Source of the DNA: Roridomyces roridus
Taxonomy: Eukaryota > Basidiomycota > Agaricomycetes > Agaricales > Mycenaceae
Length of the DNA stretch: 64,000 nt
Assembly (NCBI GenBank): GCA_029378245.1
Contig: JARKIF010000003.1
Span: 1,054,001 to 1,118,000 of the forward strand
Direction of reading: 5' to 3'
Part shown: one piece after another, positions 12,170-22,500 of the stretch
Position numbering within the stretch: position 1 is the first letter of the stretch
Layout of the letters: every line of letters starts with the position of its first letter
Notes under the pieces: generated by a model
The model's input: the letters and a program-made list of their open reading frames with translations, nothing else
Told to the model about the DNA's origin: nothing
Database searches by the model: none
Made by a program: the position numbers and the translations under genes

Positions 12170-13490
12170 TTATGTAGTCCAGTCGTCCCACTTGTTCTCG
12201 GCGTCCTCCCAGAACTGCGTCGAGCCCACTGCCGAGACTTCCGGGTGGGCACGTCGGTACTCGAACTCGAGACGCTTGGTGCTCGAAAAGCCAACATGGA
12301 ACCCGAGCTCGGCATCACCACCGGTGAGGTATGGCTGCTCTGAAAGCGGTTTGTGGATCTTTCAAATGAATTGAATTCGACACTCACTCTGCAGATTCTC
12401 ATCAACAGCCTCATATACAGCGAGAAGTGCGGCCTCATCCGTATGACTCCCTCTCCCGTCACCGCTCGTCTTGGCCTTCTTGCTGGCTCCTTCCTGCTGG
12501 TCCCTGCCAGAGCTTGAACGTTTAAGATTGAGAAGGGGGCCTTGGTGAGGCAACATTTGTTGAGCCCACGCCGCGGCCGCCAGGCCTGGAGCATGGAACT
12601 TGAAGATGTCCCATGCAAATCGCACAAAAAGGTAGCCACGAAGGATACGGTCGGGAAATCCAACTTCTTTCATGTGAAAGTTGTACGCCAGATCTCCCGC
12701 TGTTGGCTTCAAAAATATGGGCACAATGCGTCCGGCGAACGGGGCGAAAACAAAGAGACCGGAATCCATGTGCTTTGAATCCAAATCGCTACGTAGAGTG
12801 ACCACGTTTCGGGCAGATTTGATGTCTTTGAGTGGATCGCCGCCGTATGCATACAGTAAGGTCCGATTGCGGCGGCACTGGGCGACTTTTAAGCCAGGAT
12901 CAAGTACAAATAGTTTCGGAACGTACCCACTGCACTGCAGTTGCAGGGACAATATGGCTGGACTCGAGACACGAGGTGGCACCAGTGACGATGCACGCAT
13001 CGTCTTCTAGGATCACTTCGCCCCCGTCGCTGGGGGAAAAGTACGGTAAATCTGGGGCTCGTGCAGGTTCCTGCCCTTTCCAGCGCAAGGGGATGACTGC
13101 CGGTGGTACCCAATAGTCGAAGGAGGAACAGACGCTGTAGTCGTAAACCGGGTGGCGTTCTTCGGTGACGACAACGAACAGATAGCGTCCAGGGGACAGC
13201 AGTCGATCCGGGTCAGAATACTCGTCGGCGACGCGCTGGTGGGGCATATCCAGCAATTGTAGCTCTCCCCGTCTGTTATTTCCCAATATGCAGCATGCGT
13301 CGAGGACGAGGCCCACCGGTATTCCCACAGCTGCACCGAGATCTGGGTTGACGGGAAATACTGGGAACAAGAGTAGGGGAAGGCTCGGGCTGTTTTGTTT
13401 GGGATGATATACGGTAACAAGACCGCGTGCAGTCATTCCTGGCGGTGGAGGGTCCTGCGGACGAAGTGTGCAGGTGTGGAGGAGCGACAT
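12170..13490 (-). CDS. HNH-endonuclease-domain protein (basidiomycete type)
   Basis: Start at 13490 (MSLLHTCTLRPQDPPPPGM). The middle reads DDACIVTGATSCLESSHIVP, the CxxTG...xxSHIVP pattern of the HNH_2-like domain widespread in basidiomycetes. It joins across an intron to WCRRNRTLLYAYGGDPLKD and then NVVTLRSDLDSKHMDSGLFVF, matching the N...LL..DLH..D.G..af block of that family, although the usual LH is KH here. The last exon ends FWEDAENKWDDWTT. Nuclease activity is unproven; only the SH of the usual catalytic His pair is obvious. It converges with the dynactin gene about 205 bp away. The function of these proteins, often present in many copies per genome, is unknown. Confidence 0.75.
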
Positions 13491-13911
13491 GAAGAGAGGG
13501 GCGAGCAGAAAAGCTATGCAGGCGCATCATCTGAATAGGAGGCGTCGGGGACCCGACTTCACAAGTTCAGAAGTTACGCGTCCCGTCATTGGGCTTGCCT
13601 CGGCCCTCGGGTCAGTTTGAAGCTGCGTGAAGTGTGGTGCGAGCTGCAACGTAACGCAAGGGAAGGATCAGCGGCGTCGTAGCTCTGTCGACGACCAACG
13701 GCAGCGTCTGCGTGCGGAGCATTCAACGCGCCTGTTGTCGTGCATCGGGTTCACGGAGGCCCTGGTGAAGTCGTCGGTGGCAGTGTGAGGCGGATGACGT
13801 CCTTGCAAGGAGTCGCATAACGGAGGAAACTGAGGCCTGGCATTCTGAGGTGGTGGTGCAATACAGACTTTGGACTGTATGTGTCGTTTTCTCGAAACCT
13901 CACGGGCACTC
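13491..13911. other. Spacer between the HNH gene and repeat copy A
   Basis: About 420 bp with no recognised gene. It should hold the HNH gene promoter. Homology to copies B and C begins near 13912, so this is the left border of copy A. Confidence 0.45.
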
Positions 13912-13975
13912 ATGATACGCGCACTCCAGAAGTCCGATCAAGCAAGATATATATTGAAATGAGATTCGTAGAGAG

Positions 13976-14140
13976 AAACACAGAGAGAGAGAGAGGTAGA
14001 GGTAGAAGTAGAGATAAAGAGATTGAGAGATATAGATAAGAGAGGTAAAGAGATATTGAGATAGAGAGGTAAAGAGATATTGAGATAGAGAGGTAAAGAG
14101 ATATTGAGAGGTAAAGAGATAAAAAAGAGATCTATAGAGG
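13976..14140. repeat. GA-rich microsatellite with a 24-bp tandem unit
   Basis: A purine-rich tract (pyrimidine-rich on the minus strand). A unit of about 24 bp, gagatattgagatagagagg plus taaa, repeats roughly three times. Shorter TC-rich versions occupy the same position in copies B (about 41285-41380) and C (about 46585-46660), so length varies between copies. Confidence 0.8.
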
Positions 14141-14584
14141 TGCAAGCTGGATGCAGCTGCGGGTATGACCACGACCAAGAAGTGGGATGAGAGGTAGGCG
14201 ACGTAAAATCCAAACGACACAAGCACGGCTCGCACTGGAAGACACTGAGTTATAATGAATGGAATGAGGCAGGAAGACGCACGTCAAAGCAACAAAAACA
14301 TCGTTTATGATGGTGGGGTGGCGGAGGTGAGAAGCTTGTCGGTGGCGAAAAGAATCGAGCGTCCTCGGTAATTTTCATGGCCGCACCGGGCAACTTCGCG
14401 CGTGTCCCTCCGGAATATATTCACGAATCGTCTCTCGCGGCGTTTTGAGGCTCGGGCTGCGTTGGGCACTTCTTCTAGTCGTCTGGTCATCGCCGCTTGC
14501 CAATCATCTTCATCGAGGTCGTGGAGTATAGTCGGATGGTTCTGATTGAAGAGATCAGGGACGGAAGAAAAGGGTGGAAGGTAC

Positions 14585-17561
14585 CACATACCTTTACCAT
14601 CGACGTCGATGGTCGGGATGAGACCAAAGCAGTATCTTCAATCGGACTTTGCGTATCAACGGTCGCGCCCTTGGCATCTACACGGGATAAGCTAGAGGGA
14701 AGGATTGTGTGAATGAGACTTACGATATAAAGGTAGGTGTAGAAGGCCACCACAGGCACGATGATAAGCTGAGGAGGGTTGAGCAAAAGAGTGCATTGGC
14801 CGAAGAGATACTCACCAATTTGTGTCCCCAATGAAGCGACTCCCAACTTGTCGTCCACATCAATCGTATAATCTTGTTTAACTCTCGCGTTTGCACCATC
14901 CGCCAGTTGCTGTGGCGCTCCCGAGACAGCCGATAAAAGTCCCAAACTTGACTGCGCGCATCCGACGAAAAGAATGCCCTCCCCTCAAGATCCAAAATCC
15001 ATGCGCGGACATCAAAACCCATCAAGTCCACTTCCAGTACACGGAAGAATGCCACTGAAAGGCCATAGAGGGACGCAGTGATGGTCGGATTGTAGACCAG
15101 GACGAAACGTATCATGCCCGACCGTTTCACTTCCGAAATTGCGGGTCGTATCAAGGTAGGTAGCCGAACGAGGAGGAGAGACATAGTCCACAGGGATGCT
15201 GCGAGAATATATATAGTCGAGGGACCGAGGACCATCTAGAGGAAGCTTTGAGCACACGCGACCATGAGATGAAAAGAGAACACTAACGGAGATAGCTCGA
15301 ATGGGAATAGAAGGAAGCGACAAAACCAGACTACGACTGACTTGTTGGACGCTCGGCAGATATCCGTCACGGCAAGCGAAGTAGTAAACCATCCAGGGAA
15401 TCCAATTGAATTGAGGGTGGAAGGTGAAAAGGGTTGTGGGGAGGGAGTACATGGCCGGTAGCGGCCAACAGCATTGAGCGGCGGAAAAGAGATGGCGGCG
15501 GCGGCGGTAGACGAGGTCACGGAGCTGTCGATGGGCGAGGACGACCAGGAGGCCCAAACAATGGCCTATCACCGCGAGGAGCAGTGTCGTGAGATAATGG
15601 AGGCCATGGTCAAGAATATGGCGACTAAGCGACATGGCTGCTGCAAGGCCATATGTGAACGTGGATTCGAGCTGCTGGAGGCCGGTGTCGATGACGGGCA
15701 CAACATCTGGAGTTGTGAAAGTTGGCCATTCGTAGTCGCGGGTGATGAGATATGCGAGAATGCCGAACGCGTATAGTCGGAGAAGGGTGGTGAAGGGCGC
15801 TCTCGGCGGCGATGGTGGCGGCGACGACTTCTCTGGACATGACCTTGGCACTGGTGGTGCTGACGCTTGGGCGGGTACTGAGGTCTGGAGAATGGCGAAG
15901 CAGGTGACGATCGACAAAGCCGCAAGGCCTATGAGGAGATGGTAGGGAAACTCGATGGGGGTGCTGGGCGTTGGGCTCGGGATGCATCTGGTGGGCTCCA
16001 GGTAGATCTCCGTTGTACGAGTTGGCGTGTACTTGGGAGCTGCCGGTGCCGCGAGATAAGCAGCCTGCCTGGTGACGAGGAGTCCAACGAAGGCGCGGGG
16101 GAGAGCGAAGAGGGCAGAGATGGAGAAGGGCATGGTGGTGGTATGGGATCAAGATGTAAACTGTCTCAAGCGTGACCGTCGAGTTGTTGACACTTGTGGA
16201 CGCGTTCTTGCCTCCAACTTCCTCGACACTACGAGCACGGTACGTCTCGCCCAGTGCAATTTCACGTTTCTCGCTAAGCTTTCATCCAGATGCTGCTATT
16301 ACTCCAAGCCATTAGAACGGCGTTGACCGTCCTCTTCCTCCAAGGCACGCTGCACATTCTACAGCAGACGGGTACAACCGTCTACTTGCAGCACCAGGCC
16401 ATGGGTGCTGCTCAACACCTTAACATCGCCCTCGCCGTTTATACAGCCTCGACCGACCCCCAATCCGTTCCCTTTTCATTTGCGCGCCCCTCCTCTTCCT
16501 TCGCACCGCCAGTTGAGTTCGAGATTCCGCACGTGGAAGAACTCGAACCAATATATGATTCTTCACCCTCCGAGTCTGCCGCAGTAGAGTCTGAGATTCC
16601 GCACGAGGTACCTGACTCTTCACCCCCTGAGTCTGCCGAAGATGCCTCTCTCGACCTCGCTGGATTGGCCGAGGCCTTGGTTTCCCGGTTTGGAGATCAG
16701 CTTCACGAAGTCCTGCTTATCCAGCGTGAACTGCTCGCTCGCGGTATCTCTGCCCACCCTGTTGTCTCGACGTTCGAGCCAGACCCCAGCCCCGACGTTC
16801 CTCCATCAGAGACCGTCCAGGAGGAGGGTACCGGTCAACCCACGGCGGGCTCGGATCAGCTTCCTCCTCGTCCTGGATACGATCTTCCGTTCCTCGCCTT
16901 TGTCGCTGTCGTCTCGGCCGTCCTTACCATCGCTTCACAACCCTTATTCCTACATTTCCAGCAGTGGTACCGTGGCGCTCCCGATGCGGCAGAAGCCCCA
17001 CCGGCGGCCCCTCCTCCACGCCTCTGTCTCGAACTCGAGCGGGAGACCAACGGGGTTCTCGATGTAGCCATGCATCAAGCCGACACGCGAAACTGCGTTG
17101 ATAGCAACACGCAAATCACAATTCGCATGGCTCCCTCCACCGTTTCGGACGACCGCGGCCCCGTCGCAGAGTCCTCTGCCGCCGCCTTGCGTCGCCAGGC
17201 AGCCGAGGCTGGACCGTCTTCTGGCGGGCGCGGCAACGTCGATGTCCAGGCCGTGGCGTTCGCTGCCTTACAGGCGTTGTTGGATGGCTGGTCTGCACTG
17301 ACCCAGTTGGAGCGGTCAGGGGCGTTATGCGTCCTCCTCGAGCGTGCACACCCCTGTGTCCAGACGGCCTTCCAGGACGGTGCAGCCGGCCTCGCCGTCA
17401 TCACCCTTATCGACCCCGTCAAAGCCGAAGCTGCCATGTTGGCCTACCAGCAACTCTTGGAGCTCTGGCCGGGGCTTTCCTCCGCCGATCAAACCGTTCA
17501 TCTAACGGCTCTGCTTCTTCGAGGGCCAGGTGGGGAACCTTCGGCGCCGCTGGAGATCGAG
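14585..17561. repeat. Identical inverted repeat, arm 1 (pairs with 43145-46121)
   Basis: Every open frame on both strands here has an identical counterpart whose coordinate pairs sum to 60,706, so 2,977 bp align with no gap. Stretches I compared base by base were identical. Identity stops sharply: at 17562 G faces C, and at 14584 the copies diverge, while homology continues on both sides. Confidence 0.92.
14594..16133 (-). CDS. Unrecognised multi-pass membrane protein, copy A
   Basis: I do not recognise this family. Four exons with mirror coordinates of copy C (846, 420, 45 and 84 nt) give about 464 residues. It begins MPFSISALFALPRAFVGLLV, a signal or first helix. Further hydrophobic segments include FPYHLLIGLAALSIVTCFAIL, LLRLYAFGILAYLI, LLLAVIGHCLGLLVVLAH and, in exons 2-3, IYILAASLWTMSLLLVRLP, LYGLSVAFF and IIVPVVAFYTYLYI. 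A Pro/Ala/Ser-rich linker lies near residue 95. The tail is basic (MPRARPLIRKVRLKILLWSH). Copy B keeps exactly the same exon lengths, which supports this splice model and suggests constraint on the protein. Its start codon overlaps that of the divergent partner. Confidence 0.6.
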
Positions 17562-17765
17562 GTGATCATGGAGGAGGAACAGGACACGACGCAGGCTCGC
17601 CCGGTCCCTATGACCCGTCAACCTCTTCGTGCTCTCAACATTGGCGCGAGGGAGAGGCACCAGGATGGGGACCAGCAGGAGGAGGAGGAGGAAAATCGGC
17701 AGCCTCGCGTGGACAAGGGCAAACGCCGAGCTCACGACCCTGACGTCGACAAGACCCTCGACTGA
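16132..17765 (+). CDS. Unrecognised partner protein of the divergent pair, copy A
   Basis: No family recognised. The main exon 16290-17765 opens with ATG directly after a typical intron (16240-16289, gtacgt...ccag). The frame continues upstream through 16132-16239, giving MVVVWDQDVNCLKRDRRVVD and ending LDTTST, so I extend the start to 16132; 527 residues in all. It has an N-terminal hydrophobic helix (AIRTALTVLFLQGTLHIL), a Pro/Ser/Glu-rich linker, a second helix (LPFLAFVAVVSAVLTIASQPLF) and a helical C-terminal domain with WSALTQLERSGALCVLLERA. The tail is acidic then basic. Starting at the internal ATG 16290 is the alternative. After residue ~460 the sequence differs from copy C. Confidence 0.55.
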
Positions 17766-18530
17766 TTTATTATCATTTCATTCAGCCCCAGCACCCGTTG
17801 TAGACTATAGCACACTGTATCGACACGCACACACTACCCTCCTGTCACTGTATTTCTACATTTCTACCCTACTGTCTTTTAGTATACTCCGGCGCCGATT
17901 TACGCTCCACTAATCCTGATCTATTCGGAAGTAAGATTACAGTACAAATGAGAGCGGCGGTATCAGTCCCGTTCTTGTTGAACGTTGAACACGCATCGAC
18001 AGTCACCCAGCTCTCGCGCTTCTCCCTATCGAAAACTAGATCATTTCGGAATGCCTTGACGAGAAGTAGACTCTCTTCTTTAAGCTTTCCCCTAAGCACC
18101 AGCTTGACCGTCTTGACCTCATAACCATGGAAGGACAAGTCCAGGCCGACTTGGTGGGACGTCTTCCGGATTCGTCTGGTCCGCCGGCCTCCTCTTCGTC
18201 GGTGACGACCATGGGCCTGCGACGAGGTATGAAAGCGAGAGACTTGGGGGATGGTATGTACGCGTCCCAACGGTGACCGTCCTAATCAAACTCCCATCGC
18301 TGCTGTCAAGGAAGCAAGAATCGACTTTACGTGCAGCAGCGCAATATCGCACCTTGTACAACAGCAACCCGTTCTCGGTTCTATCCGTATTGAGAAAGAC
18401 AGCAACCTGGCCGGAGGCGCTCGACTCGACGGAGATTCTACGTCGTGAGATGGAAATTCCCAGCTACAGTACTTGCGTCATGGGCAAATGGATTCACGGT
18501 GAAGGAGGGCGACGACGGTGAGGGAATGGC
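17766..18530 (-). pseudogene. 3' flank of copy A with a relic of alpha-mannosidase (GH38)
   Basis: On the minus strand the frame 17869-18270 contains LSFHGYEVKTVKLVLRGK, the C-terminal signature of Ams1-like GH38 alpha-mannosidases. It is followed by REKRESWVTVDA, which also occurs beside the larger relic near 42630-42680. Upstream sequence in other frames is not mannosidase-like, and no catalytic part is present. I interpret it as a truncated copy carried along with the duplicated block; it lies in mirrored order relative to the 41.5-42.7 kb relic. Confidence 0.55.
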
Positions 18531-19420
18531 AGCGACAGTCAACAAACATCAGATTGAATGGCAGTAGGCGAAATACATGAACTATTTAAGACTTGAGGAA
18601 ACCTGAGGTGGACAGAGGTCAGTAAAAGACTCGAAAAAAGGAGGAAAGAGAGAAAAAATGTCAGAATTGGAGAAGCTGAATCATCAAATGGACGAATCCA
18701 TAAGACTGTTGAGCTTGATATGTGATAGATGTTCATCACGGAGAGGGTAGAAGACAAGGAACTGAGGACGGGTGACTCACAGAGAGATGGACTGCACGCT
18801 CGACGTCTGCAGGCGGACGGCAACGGTCAACACAACATCGGAGCGGAGCTGGCGAAATACAGAGATAATATACAAGAGTTGAGGAGACCTGTGGTGGAAA
18901 AAGAGTTCAGTCAAAGGCTCGAAAAAAAAGATGCACAAGAAAAGAGTCAGAATTGCAGAAGTTGGGTCATCAAACGGACGAATCCATAAGACTGTTGAGC
19001 TTGATATGTGATAGGTATTCATCACGGAGAGTGTAGAAAATGAGGAGCGGAGGAAGGGAGACTCACAGAGAGATGGTGATGGAGGATGGTTGCAAGTGCC
19101 TGCACGCTCGACGTCTGCAGGCGGCGGGTGGTTTCGGCGGCCAGCAACGGTCAACACAGCATCCGACGGAATTGGAGCAGGCGAAATACAGTGATACTAT
19201 ACAAGACTTGAGGGGGACCTGAATGGAAAAAGAGGTCAGTCAGAGGCTCGAAAAAAAAAAGATGCAAAAGAAGAGAGTCAGAATTGCAGAAGTTGGGTCA
19301 TCAAACGGACGAATCCATAAGACTGTTGAGCTTGATATGTGATAGGTATTCATCACGGAGAGTGTAGATGTAGAAAATGAGGAACGGAGGAAGGGAGACT
19401 CACAAAGAGAGATGGTAGTT
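18531..19420. repeat. Tandem repeat, three units of about 285-330 bp
   Basis: The marker gacgaatccataagactgtt recurs at 18691, 18977 and 19308, each followed by gagcttgatatgtgatag and gttcatcacgga-like or ttcatcacgga sequence. The segment gcacgctcgacgtctgcagg occurs in units 1 and 2. Units differ by substitutions and indels, with A-runs of varying length. The array ends about 140 bp before the midasin start. Confidence 0.85.
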
Positions 19421-19556
19421 GAGGATCAAGCTGCAAGACATCACGTGGCTCGCAAATTTTCTGAAAAAGCTATTGATCGCTTGCACGCTCGACATCGGCA
19501 AGGCCCAGGACGCGACGACCGACACTCTATCCAAGGCTGAGAGAAGCCTCTCGAAT

Positions 19557-22500
19557 ATGGCATCCACCAGGGCTATTCATGACCCCCTGGCCATAAATCT
19601 GCGCGCACAGGCTCGCATTCTACTCTCGTCGCTCCCGCCCGACTCACCTCACGCCCTCGTACTTGCAAATGCCGCATCTCAAAACAGCATCAAGCTCTTG
19701 ACCGTGCTCTCGCGCCTGCTCGCCTCCCCGGATCTTACGCTACCAATAGCGACCATTTTCCGACCAATATTACTCGATTTGACTGTCCGATGGCTGGACG
19801 AGCCCCAAAATACGGAGGAACAGTTGGAGGCCCTCTGTTACCTTGTTGAAGTTCACGAGGAACTTTTCCCGTGCGTGCACTGCATCCATTTTCACCGCGC
19901 GTTCTCATTCAATGCAACAGAGTGCTATATAACATACTCCTCCGCCCCGAATTCGTAGCTGGGCCGCTTGCGTCTGCTGCAACGATCACTGAACCACTCA
20001 GGCTGCAGCGCCTTTTGCTTGCATATTACCGTATACTGCAAGCAAACCGTGAACTTCCGCGTCAACTTTTGTGGTCCCTGTCGCCACTTTCGTCCCTGAT
20101 ATGGGCTCCCGGGATGGACAATGGCGTCCGCTATCTTGCGATCCGATGCTACTCGCTGCAGAGTGGTATGGGTGAGGCAGAGCGCGAGAAGTTGGAGCGC
20201 GCTGTTCTGGGAGAGGGGTCTCCCGACTGCCTCATTGAATATGGGATGAATCAAGTCGATGCGTCGGTCATGCCCGTATTTGAGGTGAAGCGTGTTCAAG
20301 AGATGAGGGACGCGATTGTGCGGGATCCAAAAGATTTTTACGAGGTTTCTGAGGACATGGTGCCTATGGTTTTCAGGTGCGCTCACAAACTAGTGTTTAT
20401 TCTGCAGCTAACATCTCTGCAGTCCTCGCTTGGTGAATGTGCATGGCGTTTTGTTGCTCCGTTCAAGTGACTCGTCTTCGACTGTCTCTTCCCTCATAAC
20501 GACGCCAACGACAGCACAGGCATTACGAGCGCTCGCCACTCAATTTTCCCTACGGCTTCCTACATTATTGTCATCCCCTCCGTCCTCGGGAAAGTCTCTG
20601 CTTTTGACCCACCTCGCAGGACTCCTGCATCCTGGTGTCAAGAACCAGATCATCACTATCCAATTGGCAGACACCTCTCTCGACCCGCGCTCTTTGCTCG
20701 GGTCCTACATTTCCTCTCCGACGCAGCCCGGGACATTTGAATGGAAGGAAGGTGTCTTGGTGCGTGCAATGCGGCAGGGCAAATGGGTCGTCTTTGAGGA
20801 TATCGACCGCGGCAGCAGCGAGGTTCTCGGCGTCCTCAAGCCACTCGTCGAGTCGCTGGGTCCTGGCAAGTGGATTGGGCAGCGGGCGTCTCTCGAGGTC
20901 CCTAGCCGAGGCCGAGTTGTCGCTGAGGATGGATTTGCCATTTTTGCTACGCGATCAGCCGTGCCATCTCGGACAGGCGTTTTTCCTCCCCCACTTTTCT
21001 TTGGCGCACAAAAATTCCATGAGATTCTCCTCTCGTCACCCACGTCGGAGGAGTTGAGGATTATCATCGACTCGAGGTTTCCTCGTCTTGCGGGGAGCAT
21101 CGCAAATGCCTTGATACATCTTTGGGAGTCTGTTCGAGCGCTGGGATCAGCAGCTTCAACGCGGGATGTCGGCCTGCGGGAACTGGAAAAGTTGTGTACC
21201 CGCGTGCAGAGACTCCTTCCCGACTCTGATGATAGCATGGACGTCGATATGAGCGGCACGATTTCTTCCATCTTCCCGAACCCAACACTCAGGGAAGATA
21301 TTTATCTCGAAGCGCGCGACGTTTTCTTTGGTGCGGGCACCACCACCACGTCGGCACGGGCACATCTCGACAATATGGCGTCAATTGTTGCCCAGCATCT
21401 GGGTCTTGAGACCGAGCGCAGCATTTGGGTGCTGAATGGGCGTACCCCCGAGTTGGATCTCGAGAAGGATGCCAACGCCCGGATTCTTGGTATTCGCATC
21501 GGGCGGACTAGGCTTCCAGCGCGTTCTACCAAGGCCGAAATATCAGCCCCCAACACGAGGCCGTTTGCCATGCACCGCCCTGCGGTACTTCTACTTTCTC
21601 GGATCGCCACGGCGGTCTCGTTGAGCGAGCCAGTGCTCTTGACCGGAGAGACGGGGACGGGCAAGACGAGTGTGGTCACACATCTTGCATCGCTCCTCCG
21701 CCGGCCGCTCGTTTCCCTCAATTTGTCGCATCAGACGGAATCTGCTGATCTTGTCGGCGGGTTTAAGCCCATTGATGCACGTATCCCTGGTTCGGTGTTG
21801 CAGGAGCACTTTTTGGAGTTGTTTGGGGGTACCTTTAGTCGGAGAAAGAACGAGAAGTTTGAGGCGGAGGTGAGGAAGGCTGTGGCGGAAGGGAAGTGGA
21901 AGAGGGCTGTGGGGTTGTGGAAGGAGAGTACGAGGTTGGCGAAAGAAAGGATTCAGGCAAAGGCAAAGAGCGAGCCCGCGTGAGTTCCTTCCGACGTCTC
22001 CGCTTTATTTTACCTAACGATTTACAGAGAAGATTCTGGTGCGAATGTTGATACACCGAGGAAGAGAAGGAAAGTCGAGCACGGGCTGAATGTTTCGGAA
22101 GCCAGTTGGACTGTTTTCGAGAAGGAGGTTAGCGAGTTCGAGGTCCAACACGTCCAGGCGAAGGGCAAGTTTGCGTTCGGTTTCGTTGAGGGTCCATTGG
22201 TTAAAGCCCTGCGCTGCGGAGATTGGTACGTGGTGCGCTTGGGTATTGAAATGTCTGCTCATTGCTGCTTTCAGGGTTCTTCTTGACGAGATCAATTTGG
22301 CGAGTCCGGAAACGCTGGAATGCATCTCGGGGCTTCTCCACAGTCCCGATGCATCCATAACCTTGACTGAACAGGGCTCTTTGGAACCCGTTCCTCGGCA
22401 TCCCGACTTCCGGCTCTTTGCATGCATGAACCCCGCAACCGACGTGGGAAAGAAGGACCTCCCTCCCAACATCCGCTCTCGCTTCACCGAGATCGACGTG

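Larger units (their letters stand above)
13912..17910. repeat. Copy A of the duplicated divergent gene-pair block
   Basis: Homologous in inverted orientation to about 42780-46690 (copy C) and 37640-41470 (copy B). It contains a left (-) membrane-protein gene and a right (+) partner plus their 3' flanks. Outside the identical core the three copies differ by many substitutions and small indels, so the family is old. Block ends are approximate. Confidence 0.85.

Noticed and set aside
18539..19157. Minus-strand frames of 94 and 126 codons sharing MNxYHISSSTVLWIRPFDD
   Set aside because: The similarity comes from the tandem DNA repeat; the frames are not conserved beyond it and have no gene context.
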